Origin: Methylobacterium sp.
Lineage (GTDB): Bacteria; Pseudomonadota; Alphaproteobacteria; Rhizobiales; Beijerinckiaceae
DNA: 64,000 nt
Assembly: GCA_020252645.1 (NCBI GenBank)
Contig: JADCCN010000008.1
Coordinates: 25,886 to 89,885 of the forward strand
Reading direction: 5' to 3'
Of the stretch, positions 24,540 to 34,211 are shown piece after piece. Made by a program: the position numbers and the translations under genes. Under the pieces are notes generated by a model, which ran no database searches, was not told the origin of the DNA, and was given only the letters and a program-made list of their open reading frames with translations. Every line of letters starts with the position of its first letter. The stretch's first letter is position 1.

Positions 24540-26195
24540 ATGGCCACAGGGGCAATTCGAAACATGACGGGAGGAGAATCGTTCGGCGCACTCGCGCTGG
24601 CGCTCTTCGGGGTGACCTGTCTCATCATCGCGGGGCTGACCGACCATGGCGGCTACGCATTCCACATGGTCGTGTTCGCGCTGGCGAGCGTTCTGGCTTT
24701 CCGGGCGATCATCGTCCGGCGCTACCATGGCGACGGCCCCGAGCCGCAGGAGATCAACGGCAAGCCGAACTACAATTTCGGGCCTGTGAAATTCGCCACG
24801 GTAGCGGCGATTTTCTGGGGCATTGCGGGTTTCCTGGTGGGGCTCGTCATTGCGCTGCAACTCGCCTTTCCGGTGCTCAACTTCGACCTCCCCTGGACGA
24901 GTTTCGGACGTCTGCGGCCGCTCCACACCTCGGCGGTGATCTTCGCCTTTGGCGGCAACGTGCTGCTCGGCACCTCGTTCTACGTGGTGCAGCGCACCTG
25001 CCATGCGCGCCTCGCGGGTGACCTTTCGCCCTGGTTCGTGGTGCTCGGCTACAACCTGTTCATCGTCATTGCCGGCACGGGCTATCTGCTGGGCATCACG
25101 CAGGGCAAGGAATATGCCGAGCCCGAATGGTATGCCGACCTCTTCCTCACGGTCGTGTGGGTGGTCTACCTGCTCGTGTTCCTCGCGACGATCTGGAAGC
25201 GGAAAGAGCCGCATATCTATGTCGCGAACTGGTTCTATCTCGCGTTCATCGTCACGATCGCCGTGCTCCATCTCGGCAACAACATGACGATCCCGGTCTC
25301 GCTCACCTCACCCAAGAGCTACATCGTGTGGTCGGGCGTGCAGGATGCGATGTTCCAGTGGTGGTATGGCCATAATGCGGTGGGCTTCTTCCTCACGGCC
25401 GGCTTCCTCGCCATCATGTACTACTTCATCCCGAAGCGGGCGGAGCGGCCGGTTTATTCCTACCGCCTCTCGATCATCCATTTCTGGGGGCTGATTTTCC
25501 TCTACATCTGGGCCGGTCCGCATCACCTGCACTACACCGCCCTGCCCGATTGGGCGCAAACCCTCGGCATGACCTTCTCGATCATGCTCTGGATGCCCTC
25601 CTGGGGCGGCATGATCAACGGTCTGATGACGCTCTCGGGTGCCTGGGACAAGCTGCGCACCGACCCCGTGCTGCGCATGATGGTGGTTTCGGTGGCCTTT
25701 TACGGCATGTCCACCTTCGAGGGGCCGCTCATGAGCGTGAGGGCGGTGAACTCGCTCTCGCACTACACCGACTGGACCATCGGCCATGTGCATTCCGGCG
25801 CGCTGGGCTGGGTGGGCTATGTCTCCTTCGGCGCGATCTACTGCCTCGTGCCGTGGCTCTGGAAGAAGGAGCGCCTCTATTCCAACCGTCTGGTGGAATG
25901 GCACTTCTGGATCTCCACGATCGGCATCGTGCTCTACATCTCGGCGATGTGGGTCTCGGGCATCATGCAGGGCCTGATGTGGCGCGCCTACACCGCGCTC
26001 GGCTACCTCGAATATTCCTTCATCGAGACGGTTGCGGCGATGCACCCCTACTACGTCATCCGCGCGCTGGGCGGCGGGCTGTTCCTCGCGGGTGCGCTGA
26101 TCATGGTCTACAACCTCATCATGACCGTGCGCGCCGCGCCGAACGCGCTCGAGAAGGGCCTCGCGCCTGCCGCCGGCCTCCAGCCGGCCGAGTGA
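24540..26195 (+). CDS. ccoN: Cytochrome c oxidase cbb3 type, subunit I
   Basis: Catalytic haem-copper subunit of the high-affinity cbb3 terminal oxidase in the inner membrane. 551 residues from ATG 24540 with AGAAGG just upstream. About twelve hydrophobic segments; conserved His-containing stretches include [19 protein letters not shown] (low-spin haem ligand region), [20 protein letters not shown] with the CuB/cross-link His-Tyr, [16 protein letters not shown] and [19 protein letters not shown]. First gene of the ccoNOQP-GHIS operon, preceded by a perfect Fnr box. Confidence 0.96.
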   Translation: MATGAIRNMTGGESFGALALALFGVTCLIIAGLTDHGGYAFHMVVFALASVLAFRAIIVRRYHGDGPEPQEINGKPNYNFGPVKFATVAAIFWGIAGFLVGLVIALQLAFPVLNFDLPWTSFGRLRPLHTSAVIFAFGGNVLLGTSFYVVQRTCHARLAGDLSPWFVVLGYNLFIVIAGTGYLLGITQGKEYAEPEWYADLFLTVVWVVYLLVFLATIWKRKEPHIYVANWFYLAFIVTIAVLHLGNNMTIPVSLTSPKSYIVWSGVQDAMFQWWYGHNAVGFFLTAGFLAIMYYFIPKRAERPVYSYRLSIIHFWGLIFLYIWAGPHHLHYTALPDWAQTLGMTFSIMLWMPSWGGMINGLMTLSGAWDKLRTDPVLRMMVVSVAFYGMSTFEGPLMSVRAVNSLSHYTDWTIGHVHSGALGWVGYVSFGAIYCLVPWLWKKERLYSNRLVEWHFWISTIGIVLYISAMWVSGIMQGLMWRAYTALGYLEYSFIETVAAMHPYYVIRALGGGLFLAGALIMVYNLIMTVRAAPNALEKGLAPAAGLQPAE

Positions 26196-26222
26196 GCTCT
26201 CGAAAATCAAGGAACGGAAACC

Positions 26223-26990
26223 ATGTCCGACACCACTTCCGGCAAGGCGCCCAAGCCCTCCCTCTGGTCGAAGCACAAGATTTTCGAGACCAACTCGATC
26301 ATCCTGGTCCTCGGCGTGCTCGTCATGATCTCGTTTGGCGGGCTGGTGGAGATTGCGCCGCTCTTCTATCTCAAGTCCACGATCGAGAAGGTGGACGGCA
26401 TGCGGCCCTACACCCCGCTCGAACTCGCGGGACGCGCCATCTATGTCCGCGAAGGCTGCTATAATTGCCACAGCCAGATGATCCGCCCCTTGCGCGACGA
26501 GATCGAGCGCTACGGCCATTACAGCCTGGCGGCTGAATCCATGTACGACAAGCCCTTCCAGTGGGGCTCCAAGCGCACGGGCCCGGATCTGGCCCGCGTG
26601 GGCGCCAAATACTCGGATGACTGGCACCTCCAGCACCTGAACGCGCCGCGTTCCATCGTGCCGCAATCGATCATGCCGGGCTATCCGTTCCTGGCGAAGA
26701 CCGATCTCTCCTACGATGACATCGCGACCGAAATGAAGGTCCAGAGCATGACCGGCGTCCCCTATACCAAGGAGATGATGGCGGCGGCCATGGACGACCT
26801 GCGCGCCCAGACCGACCCCGACCATCCGAAGGCGGCCGACTTTGCCAGGCGCTATCCCAAGGCGAACATGCGCGATTTCGACGGCAACCCGCAGCGGATC
26901 ACCGAAGCGGATGCGCTGATCGCCTACCTGCAGGTGCTGGGGACGCTGGTCGACTTCACGACCTACGACAACAAAGCCAACCTGCGCTGA
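26223..26990 (+). CDS. ccoO: Cytochrome c oxidase cbb3 type, subunit II (mono-haem)
   Basis: Membrane-anchored c-type cytochrome passing electrons to CcoN. 255 residues with one N-terminal membrane segment (about 20-45) and a single haem-binding CYNCH near residue 79 in the context [17 protein letters not shown]. An axial Met is plausible in [13 protein letters not shown]. It follows ccoN after 27 bp and precedes ccoQ by 11 bp. Confidence 0.96.
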   Translation: MSDTTSGKAPKPSLWSKHKIFETNSIILVLGVLVMISFGGLVEIAPLFYLKSTIEKVDGMRPYTPLELAGRAIYVREGCYNCHSQMIRPLRDEIERYGHYSLAAESMYDKPFQWGSKRTGPDLARVGAKYSDDWHLQHLNAPRSIVPQSIMPGYPFLAKTDLSYDDIATEMKVQSMTGVPYTKEMMAAAMDDLRAQTDPDHPKAADFARRYPKANMRDFDGNPQRITEADALIAYLQVLGTLVDFTTYDNKANLR

Positions 26991-27001
26991 GGGAGAGGCA
27001 C

Positions 27002-27157
27002 ATGGCCAATATGTACGCCTTCCTCGCAAACATCGCGCAATCCGTCGGTATTCTCTACTTCATGGCGATCTTCCTCGCCGTCTGCATCTACGCGCTCTGG
27101 CCCAAGAACCACGCCAAGTTCGAGCGCGCCTCGCGCCTTCCCCTGGAAGAGGACTGA
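27002..27157 (+). CDS. ccoQ: Cytochrome c oxidase cbb3 type, subunit IV
   Basis: Small single-span membrane subunit that stabilises the oxidase. The 51-residue protein reads MANMYAFLANIAQ, then a hydrophobic span GILYFMAIFLAVCIYALWP and a charged tail ending LPLEED, exactly the CcoQ/FixQ layout. GGGAGAGG lies just upstream of the ATG. It is in the canonical position between ccoO and ccoP; its small size makes it easy to overlook. Confidence 0.92.
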   Translation: MANMYAFLANIAQSVGILYFMAIFLAVCIYALWPKNHAKFERASRLPLEED

Positions 27158-27161
27158 CGTC

Positions 27162-28055
27162 ATGGCTGACACAACCCAAAATACCCATGCCGAACTCGAT
27201 GCGGTGTCCGGCCAGACCACGACCGGCCATAGCTGGGATGGCATCCGGGAGCTGAACACGCCCCTGCCCCGCTGGTGGCTCTGGACCTTCTATCTCACCA
27301 TCCTCTGGTCCATCGGCTACTGGATCGTCTATCCGGCCTGGCCGCTTGTCTCGAGCCACACCAAGGGCCTGCTCGGCTATTCCAGCCGTGCCGCAGTGGC
27401 GGAGGATATCCGCCGGCTGGAGGCCCGGCGCGACCAGCAGGCCGCGGTTCTCAGAACCGCCGATCTCGAGCAGATCCGCAACGATCCGACGCTCCTCCGG
27501 CTCGCCGTGGCACGTGGCAAGGCGGCCTTCGGCGACAATTGCGCGGGTTGCCACGGGCTCGGCGGCGTGGGGGGCAACACCTTCCCGAACCTGACCGATG
27601 ACGAGTGGATCTGGGGTGGCACGCTGGCCGATATCTCGACCACGATCAACCACGGCATCCGCTGGGACCAGGACAACAACTCGCGCGTCAGCCAGATGCT
27701 GGCCTTCGGCCGCACCGGCATCCTGAAGCCCGCCGAGATCGGGACCGTGGTCGAGTATGTCCGCAGCCTCGCCGGTCTTGATGTCGCGAACGGGACTGAT
27801 CTTGCGGCTGGCGCGAAGCTCTATGCCGATAACTGCGCAAGCTGCCATGGCGACCAGGCCAAAGGGAACAAGGACCTCGGCGCGCCCGACCTCACGGACG
27901 CGATCTGGCTCTATGGCAGCAGCCGTGCGGCCATGGTCGAGACCGTGACGAACGGGCGTGGCGGCGTGATGCCGGCCTGGAGCGGCCGCCTCGATCCCGT
28001 GACCATCAAGGCGCTGACGGTCTATGTGCACAGCCTTGGCGGAGGCCAGAAGTGA
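27162..28055 (+). CDS. ccoP: Cytochrome c oxidase cbb3 type, subunit III (di-haem)
   Basis: Di-haem cytochrome c that accepts electrons for the cbb3 oxidase. 297 residues; the N-terminal signature TGHSWDGIRELNTPLPRWW precedes a membrane segment at about 40-60. Two haem-binding sites are present, CAGCH near residue 127 and CASCH near 223, each in a cytochrome c fold. The stop overlaps the ccoG start (GTGA). Length and layout are standard. Confidence 0.96.
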   Translation: MADTTQNTHAELDAVSGQTTTGHSWDGIRELNTPLPRWWLWTFYLTILWSIGYWIVYPAWPLVSSHTKGLLGYSSRAAVAEDIRRLEARRDQQAAVLRTADLEQIRNDPTLLRLAVARGKAAFGDNCAGCHGLGGVGGNTFPNLTDDEWIWGGTLADISTTINHGIRWDQDNNSRVSQMLAFGRTGILKPAEIGTVVEYVRSLAGLDVANGTDLAAGAKLYADNCASCHGDQAKGNKDLGAPDLTDAIWLYGSSRAAMVETVTNGRGGVMPAWSGRLDPVTIKALTVYVHSLGGGQK

Positions 28056-29560
28056 ATACCCGCAGCCCTGCGGCTCAGGACGACGACGCCCCGCTCTACG
28101 AGGCCTCGAAGAAAATCTATCCGCAGGGGGTTTCGGGCAACTTCCGGCGCATCAAGTGGATGCTGCTGATCCTCTGTCTCGGCGTCTATTATTTCCTCCC
28201 CTTCGTGCGGTGGGACCGTGGGCCCCACCTGCCGAACCAGGCGGTTCTGGTGGATTTGCCGGCCCGCCGCTTCTATTTCTTCTTCATCGAGATCTGGCCG
28301 CAGGAGGTTTATTACCTTACCGGCCTCCTGATCCTCGCGGCACTGATCCTGTTTCTGATGAATGCGGTCGCGGGCCGCATCTGGTGCGGCTATCTCTGCC
28401 CGCAGACGGTCTGGACCGACCTGTTTCTCCAGGTCGAGCGGCTCATCGAGGGCGACCGGCGCGAGCGCATGCAGCGCGATTCCGCCCCCTGGGTCGGCAA
28501 GACCTGGGGCCTCAAGATCACGAAACACTTCGTCTGGGTGATGATCGCCTGGTGGACCGGCGGAGCCTGGGTGCTCTATTTTTCGGATGCGCCGACCCTC
28601 GTGCGCGACCTCGCGACATTCCAGGCGCCTTTCGTCGCCTATCTGTGGATCGGCATCCTGACCTTCACGACCTATGCGCTTGCCGGCTTCATGCGCGAGC
28701 AGGTCTGCCTCTACATGTGCCCCTGGCCGCGCATTCAGGCCGCCCTGACCGATGCGGATGCGCTGAACGTGGCCTACCGCTTTGATCGCGGCGAGCCGCG
28801 CCTGTCGGTGAAGCAGGCCGCGAAGGCGAAGGCCGCCGGCGAGCCGGCGGGCGATTGCATCGATTGCAGCCAATGCATCGCGGTCTGCCCCACGGGGGTC
28901 GACATCCGCGACGGTTCGCAACTCGGCTGCATCCAGTGCGGGCTCTGCATCGATGCCTGCGACACAGTGATGACCAAGATCAACCGCCCCACCGGGCTGA
29001 TCGGCTATGATACCGAGCAGGCCATCAAGGCACGCGAATGCGGCGCCGCGCCTCCGCCCATCCGGCTCATCCGGGCCCGCACCCTGCTCTATATCGGGGT
29101 GATCGCGGCTGTCGCCATGACCATGATTTTCGCGCTGGCCACGCGTTCCCTGATGGATATCAGCGCGATCCATGAGCGCACCCCGCTCTTCACGGTGCTG
29201 CGCGATGGTTCGGTGCGCAACAACTACACCCTGCGCCTTTCAAACAAGCGGCCTGAGGCGCGAATTTTCGCGGTGGCGGTCGAAGGGTTGCCGGGCGCCT
29301 CCGCCGAACTCATCGGCGTGAAGCCGATTCCCGGTCAACCCCTCTCCTTCGAGATCGGGCCGGACCAGACACTCGACGTGCGGCTTCTCGTCACTGTGCC
29401 GCGCCACGCCTTAGAAGACGAAAGAACGATGATTGAGATCAAGGCGACCGATGCCGCTCTCGGCGACAGTCGCGTGATCCGGGAGAACTTCTTCGGTCCT
29501 GACGGAGATGATTCCCGGCGGTCCAGAGGGGCTCGCCATGGGGAACGACGACATGACTAG
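28052..29560 (+). CDS. ccoG: cbb3 oxidase accessory protein, polyferredoxin
   Basis: Membrane polyferredoxin (FixG) needed for copper handling during cbb3 assembly. 502 residues starting at GTG 28052 inside the ccoP stop. About five membrane spans; a Cys pair region CGYLCPQTVWTDLF; two ferredoxin-type clusters CIDCSQCIAVCPTG and CIQCGLCIDACDTVM around residues 270-310; and a C-terminal immunoglobulin-like domain from about 390. The C-terminus overlaps the start of the ccoH gene. Confidence 0.95.
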   Translation: MNTRSPAAQDDDAPLYEASKKIYPQGVSGNFRRIKWMLLILCLGVYYFLPFVRWDRGPHLPNQAVLVDLPARRFYFFFIEIWPQEVYYLTGLLILAALILFLMNAVAGRIWCGYLCPQTVWTDLFLQVERLIEGDRRERMQRDSAPWVGKTWGLKITKHFVWVMIAWWTGGAWVLYFSDAPTLVRDLATFQAPFVAYLWIGILTFTTYALAGFMREQVCLYMCPWPRIQAALTDADALNVAYRFDRGEPRLSVKQAAKAKAAGEPAGDCIDCSQCIAVCPTGVDIRDGSQLGCIQCGLCIDACDTVMTKINRPTGLIGYDTEQAIKARECGAAPPPIRLIRARTLLYIGVIAAVAMTMIFALATRSLMDISAIHERTPLFTVLRDGSVRNNYTLRLSNKRPEARIFAVAVEGLPGASAELIGVKPIPGQPLSFEIGPDQTLDVRLLVTVPRHALEDERTMIEIKATDAALGDSRVIRENFFGPDGDDSRRSRGARHGERRHD

Positions 29561-30146
29561 CTGCTGCGGAGCCTTTGTGATGCCGGTTGAACTGCCCGAA
29601 CGCGCCCCGATCCTTGCCGCCCGGAAGACGAAAGAGTTCCGGCTCACGGGCTGGCATGTGCTGGCAATGCTCGTCGCCTTCTTCGCGGTGGTGGCGAGCG
29701 TGAATGTCTTCATGATGACCACCGCGATCCGCACCATGCCGGGGCTTGATGCGCGCAACGGCTATGATGCGAGCCAGAATTTCAACCGGCAGGAGCTGGC
29801 CGCCGCGCAAGCCCAGGCCCGGCGCGGCTGGCAGAGCGACGCAACGCTCTCGCTCGCCAATCGCGTGCTCGACCTCGATATCCGCTTCCGTGACCGCATG
29901 GGCAAGCCGCTGTCGGGCCTCGCGGTGACGGTGGTTCTGCAGCATCGCGCGCAGCGCAGCCGCGACCGGGCCATCACGCTCTCCCCGCGCGGGGATGGCC
30001 TTTATGCGGCAAAACTCGATGGCATCGATGCCGGCGGCTGGGGCCTCGTGATCGAGGCGCATGATCTCGAGAGCGGCGAGCGGCTCTTCCTCTCGCGCCA
30101 TCGCCTGGCGCTGAAGGACGAGGCCATCCGGGGGATCACCCCATGA
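29538..30146 (+). CDS. ccoH: cbb3 oxidase assembly protein FixH/CcoH
   Basis: Single-span membrane protein required for stable cbb3 oxidase. About 202 residues; the hydrophobic segment FRLTGWHVLAMLVAFFAVVA is the FixH hallmark, followed by a periplasmic domain with DIRFRDRMGKPLSGLAVTVV. The start is uncertain: ATG 29538 has AGGGG seven bases upstream and overlaps ccoG by 23 bp; ATG 29553, overlapping by 8 bp, is the alternative. The stop overlaps ccoI (ATGA). Confidence 0.9.
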   Translation: MGNDDMTSCCGAFVMPVELPERAPILAARKTKEFRLTGWHVLAMLVAFFAVVASVNVFMMTTAIRTMPGLDARNGYDASQNFNRQELAAAQAQARRGWQSDATLSLANRVLDLDIRFRDRMGKPLSGLAVTVVLQHRAQRSRDRAITLSPRGDGLYAAKLDGIDAGGWGLVIEAHDLESGERLFLSRHRLALKDEAIRGITP

Positions 30147-32353
30147 GCACGGTTCTGCCGCACCCGGATAGCCGCGACTTCTCGCATTATCTCATTCCCG
30201 CCCCCGAAGACCGCGTGCGGATGGATTTCGTGGTGGATGGCATCCATTGCGCGGCCTGCGCCGCGCGCATCGAACGCGCCTTCGCATCGGAGCCGGACAT
30301 CGCCGTGGCGCGCGTGAACCTCACCGAGAAGCGCCTCACGGTCGAATGGAAGGATGCGGAACGGGTGGACCCGCCTCAGGTGCTCGGGCGGCTCGAGGCC
30401 CTGGGCTTCACCGGCTACCCTTTCCGGGTGGCCGAGCGCGAGGCCAGCGAGAAGGCCGAGGAACAGCGCCTGCTGCGCGCGCTCGGCGTCGCGGGCTTTG
30501 CGATGATGAACATCATGCTCCTCTCGGTATCGGTCTGGTCCGGCAACGAGACGGGGCTCTCGCGCGAGGCGCGAGACTTTTTCCACTGGATTTCCGCGCT
30601 GATCGCGCTGCCGACCGCCGCCTATTCCGGTCGCCCCTTCTTCGACAGCGCCATCCGCTCGCTCAAGGCGCGCGCCGTGAACATGGATGTGCCGATCTCG
30701 CTCGGCATCCTGCTCGCGCTCGGGATTTCCGTCTGGGAGACGCTGCAATCGGGCGAGCACGCCTATTTCGACGGCGCGGTGATGCTCATCTTCTTCCTGC
30801 TGATCGGCCGCGTGCTCGACCAGATGATGATGCGCCGCACGCGCGCCGTCGCCTCGAACCTTGCGGCGCTCCGCGCCGAGACCGTCACGCGCATCCTGCC
30901 CGATGGCGTGCTGAAGGAAGTGGCCGCCGCGACGGTCGAACCCGGCCAGCTCGTGCTGGTGCGCCCCGGCGAGCGGATCGGAATCGATGGCCTGATCGAG
31001 CGCGGCACCTCCGATATCGACCAGAGCCTCGTGACCGGCGAGACCGCGCATCAGGCCGTTCAGCCGGGCATGGATGTGCATGCCGGCACGATGAACCTCT
31101 CGGGGACCCTGGAAATCCGCGTGCGCCACGCCGCCTCGAGCACGCTGCTCGCGCGCATCGAGGCGCTGCTCGCCCATGCCACCGAGAAGCGCGCGGGCTA
31201 TGTGCGCCTCGCCGATCGCGCGGCGCGCGCCTATGCGCCGGTGGTGCATACCGCAGCAGCACTCACCTTCATCGGCTGGGTGCTCTGGGGCCTTTCGTGG
31301 CAATCGGCGCTGCTGATCTCCGTCACGGTGCTCATCATCACCTGCCCCTGCGCGCTGGGCCTCGCCATTCCCGCCGTGCAGGTCGTGGCTTCGGGCGCGA
31401 TGTTCCGCCACTCGATCCTGCTCCATGCGGGCGACGCGCTGGAGCGGCTTGCCGAGGTGGATACGGTCGTCTTCGACAAGACCGGCACGCTCACCCTGCC
31501 CGAGCCGGTCATCGCCAACCGCGAGGAGATCTCGGATCGCCTGCTGACCATTGCCGGCCGGCTGGCGCTCTCCTCGCGCCACCCCCTGGCCGTTGCCATC
31601 GCCAAGGCGGGCGGCGCCGACAACCCGTTCCGCGATGTGCGCGAAACGCCCGGACAGGGCCTGGAAGCCGAGGATACCCGTGTCAAGATCCGCCTCGGCT
31701 CGCCGGCCTTCTGCGGGGCGGAAGCCGAAGCACGAGCCGTGTCCGAGGCCTGCCCCGAGGCATCGCTCATCGCCATGCGCTGCGGCACGGATGTGGCGGT
31801 CTTCGCGATCCGCCAACCCCTGCGTGCCGATGCCCGCGCAACCATCGAGGCCTTGAAGGGCCTTGGGCTCTCGGTTGAAATCCTTTCGGGCGACCGCGAG
31901 ATCCCGGTTGCGAGCGTGGCGAAGGCCCTGGGCATCGATCATTGGCAGGCGAGCGTCGAGCCCGGCGGCAAGGTTGCGCGGCTCGAAGAACTGCGCGCGC
32001 AGGGCCGCAAGGTGCTGATGGTGGGCGATGGCATCAACGATGCCCCTGCCCTCGCCGCCGCGCATGTCTCGATCTCGCCGGTTTCGGCCACAGACCTCGC
32101 GCAGGCGCAGGCCGATCTGCTGGTGATGGGCGCGTCGCTCGGCCCGGTCGCGGATTCGATCCGCATCGCGCGGAAGGCACGCCGCCTGATGACGCAGAAT
32201 CTCTGGCTCGCGGTGGTCTATAATGCCGTGGCCGTGCCGATCGCGATTGCCGGCCTCGCGACACCCCTCGTCGCGGCCATCGCCATGTCCGGCTCGTCGC
32301 TGATCGTGACCATGAACGCGATGCGTGCCCGATTTGCAGGAGGAAACCCGTGA
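30143..32353 (+). CDS. ccoI: Copper-transporting P-type ATPase of cbb3 assembly
   Basis: P1B-type ATPase (FixI/CopA2) exporting copper to the periplasm for cbb3 maturation. 736 residues with an N-terminal metal-binding domain containing HCAACAARIE (about residues 34-43), membrane CPC motif (TCPCALGLAIPAVQV), phosphorylation site DKTGTLT, and hinge GDGINDAPALAAAH. It sits between ccoH and ccoS with four-base overlaps on both sides, the standard arrangement. Confidence 0.96.
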   Translation: MSTVLPHPDSRDFSHYLIPAPEDRVRMDFVVDGIHCAACAARIERAFASEPDIAVARVNLTEKRLTVEWKDAERVDPPQVLGRLEALGFTGYPFRVAEREASEKAEEQRLLRALGVAGFAMMNIMLLSVSVWSGNETGLSREARDFFHWISALIALPTAAYSGRPFFDSAIRSLKARAVNMDVPISLGILLALGISVWETLQSGEHAYFDGAVMLIFFLLIGRVLDQMMMRRTRAVASNLAALRAETVTRILPDGVLKEVAAATVEPGQLVLVRPGERIGIDGLIERGTSDIDQSLVTGETAHQAVQPGMDVHAGTMNLSGTLEIRVRHAASSTLLARIEALLAHATEKRAGYVRLADRAARAYAPVVHTAAALTFIGWVLWGLSWQSALLISVTVLIITCPCALGLAIPAVQVVASGAMFRHSILLHAGDALERLAEVDTVVFDKTGTLTLPEPVIANREEISDRLLTIAGRLALSSRHPLAVAIAKAGGADNPFRDVRETPGQGLEAEDTRVKIRLGSPAFCGAEAEARAVSEACPEASLIAMRCGTDVAVFAIRQPLRADARATIEALKGLGLSVEILSGDREIPVASVAKALGIDHWQASVEPGGKVARLEELRAQGRKVLMVGDGINDAPALAAAHVSISPVSATDLAQAQADLLVMGASLGPVADSIRIARKARRLMTQNLWLAVVYNAVAVPIAIAGLATPLVAAIAMSGSSLIVTMNAMRARFAGGNP

Positions 32354-32511
32354 ACATTCTCGTGATTCTCATCCCCATGGCGCTGGCCATGGGCGCATTG
32401 GGCCTCGGTGCCTTCCTCTGGTCGCTGAAGACGCGGCAATTCGAGGATATCGAGGGCGCCTCCTGGCGGGTCATCCTGGACGACGACCTGCCCGATGAAG
32501 CGGAGCGCTGA
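32350..32511 (+). CDS. ccoS: cbb3 oxidase maturation protein CcoS
   Basis: Small single-span protein (FixS) needed for cofactor insertion into the cbb3 oxidase. The 53-residue sequence starts at GTG 32350 overlapping the ccoI stop: MNILVILIPMALAMGALGLG, then the typical AFLWSLKTRQFEDIEG and an acidic tail with DDDLPDEAER. The motif WxLKxxQFEDxEG is diagnostic. It ends the operon, converging on the ABC permease gene nine bases later. Confidence 0.93.
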   Translation: MNILVILIPMALAMGALGLGAFLWSLKTRQFEDIEGASWRVILDDDLPDEAER

Positions 32512-32520
32512 GGCGCGTTT

Positions 32521-33399
32521 TCAGCTTTCCCGCTTCAGCGCGCTCTCATGCCAGCGATGCAGCAGGCGATGCGAGAGCCAGCTTGTCGCAAGGAAGATCG
32601 CGATGCCCGAGAGCGAGATCAGCAGCAGGGCCGCGAACATGCGCGGGATCTTGAGCTGGTAGCCGCTTTCGAGAATGCGATAGGCCAGACCCGAGGCGCT
32701 GCCGCCCGAACCGGCCACGAATTCCGCCACCACCGCGCCAATCAGCGCGAGGCCACCCGAAATCTTCAGCCCGCCGAGAAAATACGGGAGAGAGGCCGGC
32801 AGGCGCAGATAAAGCATCGTCTGCCAGCGGCTCGCGCCATAAAGCTGGAACAGCGAGACGAGATTGTGATCCGCGGAATTCAGCCCCAGGATGGTGTTCG
32901 AGAGGATGGGAAAGAAGGCAACGATCCAGGCACAGATCAGCAGCGACAGGTTCACATCCTCCGCCAGGATGATGATCAGCGGCGCGATGGCCACAACCGG
33001 CGTCACCTGCAGGATGACGGCGTAGGGAAAAAGCGAGCGCTCGAGCCATTTCGACTGCGTGAACAGGATGGCCAGGGCCACGCCAACGCTCACCGCCGCG
33101 AACAGCGCGGCAAAGGTGATGCTGAGCGTGATCCACAGGGCGCCCGAAAGGGTATGCCAGTCCTGCACCAGCGTTTTCGCGATCACCAGCGGGCCAGGGA
33201 ACAGGTAGGAGGGAATGTTCTTGTATCGGACCACCCATTCCCACAACCCGATGATGAGAATGCCGACGATGATCGGCGCGAGAATGTCCGGCCAGCGGCT
33301 CCTCGGAAGACCCAGGATCCGCGCCTCCTCGGCAAAGACCGGAGCGGTCTCCTGATCGGTGCCGCGCGCGGCGGCGGGAGCAAACGTGGTTTCGCTCAT
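32521..33399 (-). CDS. ABC transporter permease, NitT/TauT (nitrate/sulfonate/taurine-like) family
   Basis: Inner-membrane permease of an importer for a small organic anion or heterocycle. 292 residues with six membrane segments and the EAA loop LFQLYGASRWQTMLYLRLPA; the stretch GGLKISGGLALIGAVVAEFV is typical of SsuC/TauC/ThiX-type permeases. Its start overlaps the ATPase stop by four bases. Last gene of a three-gene minus-strand transporter operon that converges on ccoS. Confidence 0.9.
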   Translation of the reverse strand: MSETTFAPAAARGTDQETAPVFAEEARILGLPRSRWPDILAPIIVGILIIGLWEWVVRYKNIPSYLFPGPLVIAKTLVQDWHTLSGALWITLSITFAALFAAVSVGVALAILFTQSKWLERSLFPYAVILQVTPVVAIAPLIIILAEDVNLSLLICAWIVAFFPILSNTILGLNSADHNLVSLFQLYGASRWQTMLYLRLPASLPYFLGGLKISGGLALIGAVVAEFVAGSGGSASGLAYRILESGYQLKIPRMFAALLLISLSGIAIFLATSWLSHRLLHRWHESALKRES

Positions 33400-34211
33400 G
33401 CGTCGATGGCCTTTTTCAGAGCTTCCGAGCCGAGGCGGCAGAGATGCGCATATTCGGGAGAGGTGCGGAACAGGTTATCGCGCGGGAAAGGCGCATCCAC
33501 AACGAGTTCGCTCATCACGCGTCCCGGCCGCGCGGCCATCACGACGATGCGCTCGGAGAGATAGACGCTCTCGAACACCGAATGCGTGACGAACACCGCC
33601 GTGAAGCGGTTGCGCTGCCAGAGCATCAGCAGGTCATCATTGAGCTTGTGGCGGGTGATCTCGTCGAGCGCGGCGAAGGGCTCGTCCATCAGCAGCACCT
33701 TCGGCTCGGTGACCAGGGCGCGGGCGATGGAGACGCGCATCTTCATGCCGCCGGAGAGTTCGCGCGGATAGCTCTTCTCGAAGCCCTGGAGGCCCACGAG
33801 TTCGAGCATGGCGGCGGCACGCTGGTCGGCCTCCGTGCGGTTCATCTTCCGGAGGCGCAGAGGCAAAGTCACGTTGTCGAGCGTCTGCGCCCAGGGCAGC
33901 AGCGTCGGCTCCTGGAAGACGAAGCCAAGGCTGTGCTCGGGCCTTCCCCAGGCATCCGCGCTCTCTGCGCCCGGCCAGTCGATCGTGCCGGCAGAGGGCT
34001 GGGAGAGGTCGGAGATCAGCCGCAGCAGGGTCGATTTCCCGCAGCCCGAGGGGCCGAGAAGGCTCACGAACTCGCTCGCATAGAGGTCGAGATCCACGTC
34101 GCGCAAGGCGAGCGTGCCGTTCGAGAATTTCTTCGACAGGCCGCGGACCGAGACGAGCGGCTTTTTTGCCGCCCGCCCCGTATCCACGCCCGTGCCCTGG
34201 GCCAAAGCCAT
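33396..34211 (-). CDS. ABC transporter ATP-binding protein, NitT/TauT family
   Basis: 271-residue ATPase with Walker A GPSGCGKST, signature LSGGMKMRVSIARALV, Walker B VLLMDEPFAALDEITR and switch His in FVTHSVFESVYLSERIVVM. It is a close match to the SsuB/TauB type. ATG 34211 overlaps the binding-protein stop. It energises the permease encoded at 32521-33399. Confidence 0.91.
   Translation of the reverse strand: MALAQGTGVDTGRAAKKPLVSVRGLSKKFSNGTLALRDVDLDLYASEFVSLLGPSGCGKSTLLRLISDLSQPSAGTIDWPGAESADAWGRPEHSLGFVFQEPTLLPWAQTLDNVTLPLRLRKMNRTEADQRAAAMLELVGLQGFEKSYPRELSGGMKMRVSIARALVTEPKVLLMDEPFAALDEITRHKLNDDLLMLWQRNRFTAVFVTHSVFESVYLSERIVVMAARPGRVMSELVVDAPFPRDNLFRTSPEYAHLCRLGSEALKKAIDA

Noticed and set aside
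30002..32065. 687-codon minus-strand frame opposite ccoI
   Set aside because: Antisense shadow of an intact copper P-type ATPase inside a coupled operon.
32490..32545. Terminator between ccoS and the ABC permease
   Set aside because: Only an imperfect GAGCGCTGA/TCAGCGCGCTC pairing without a T run; too weak to call.
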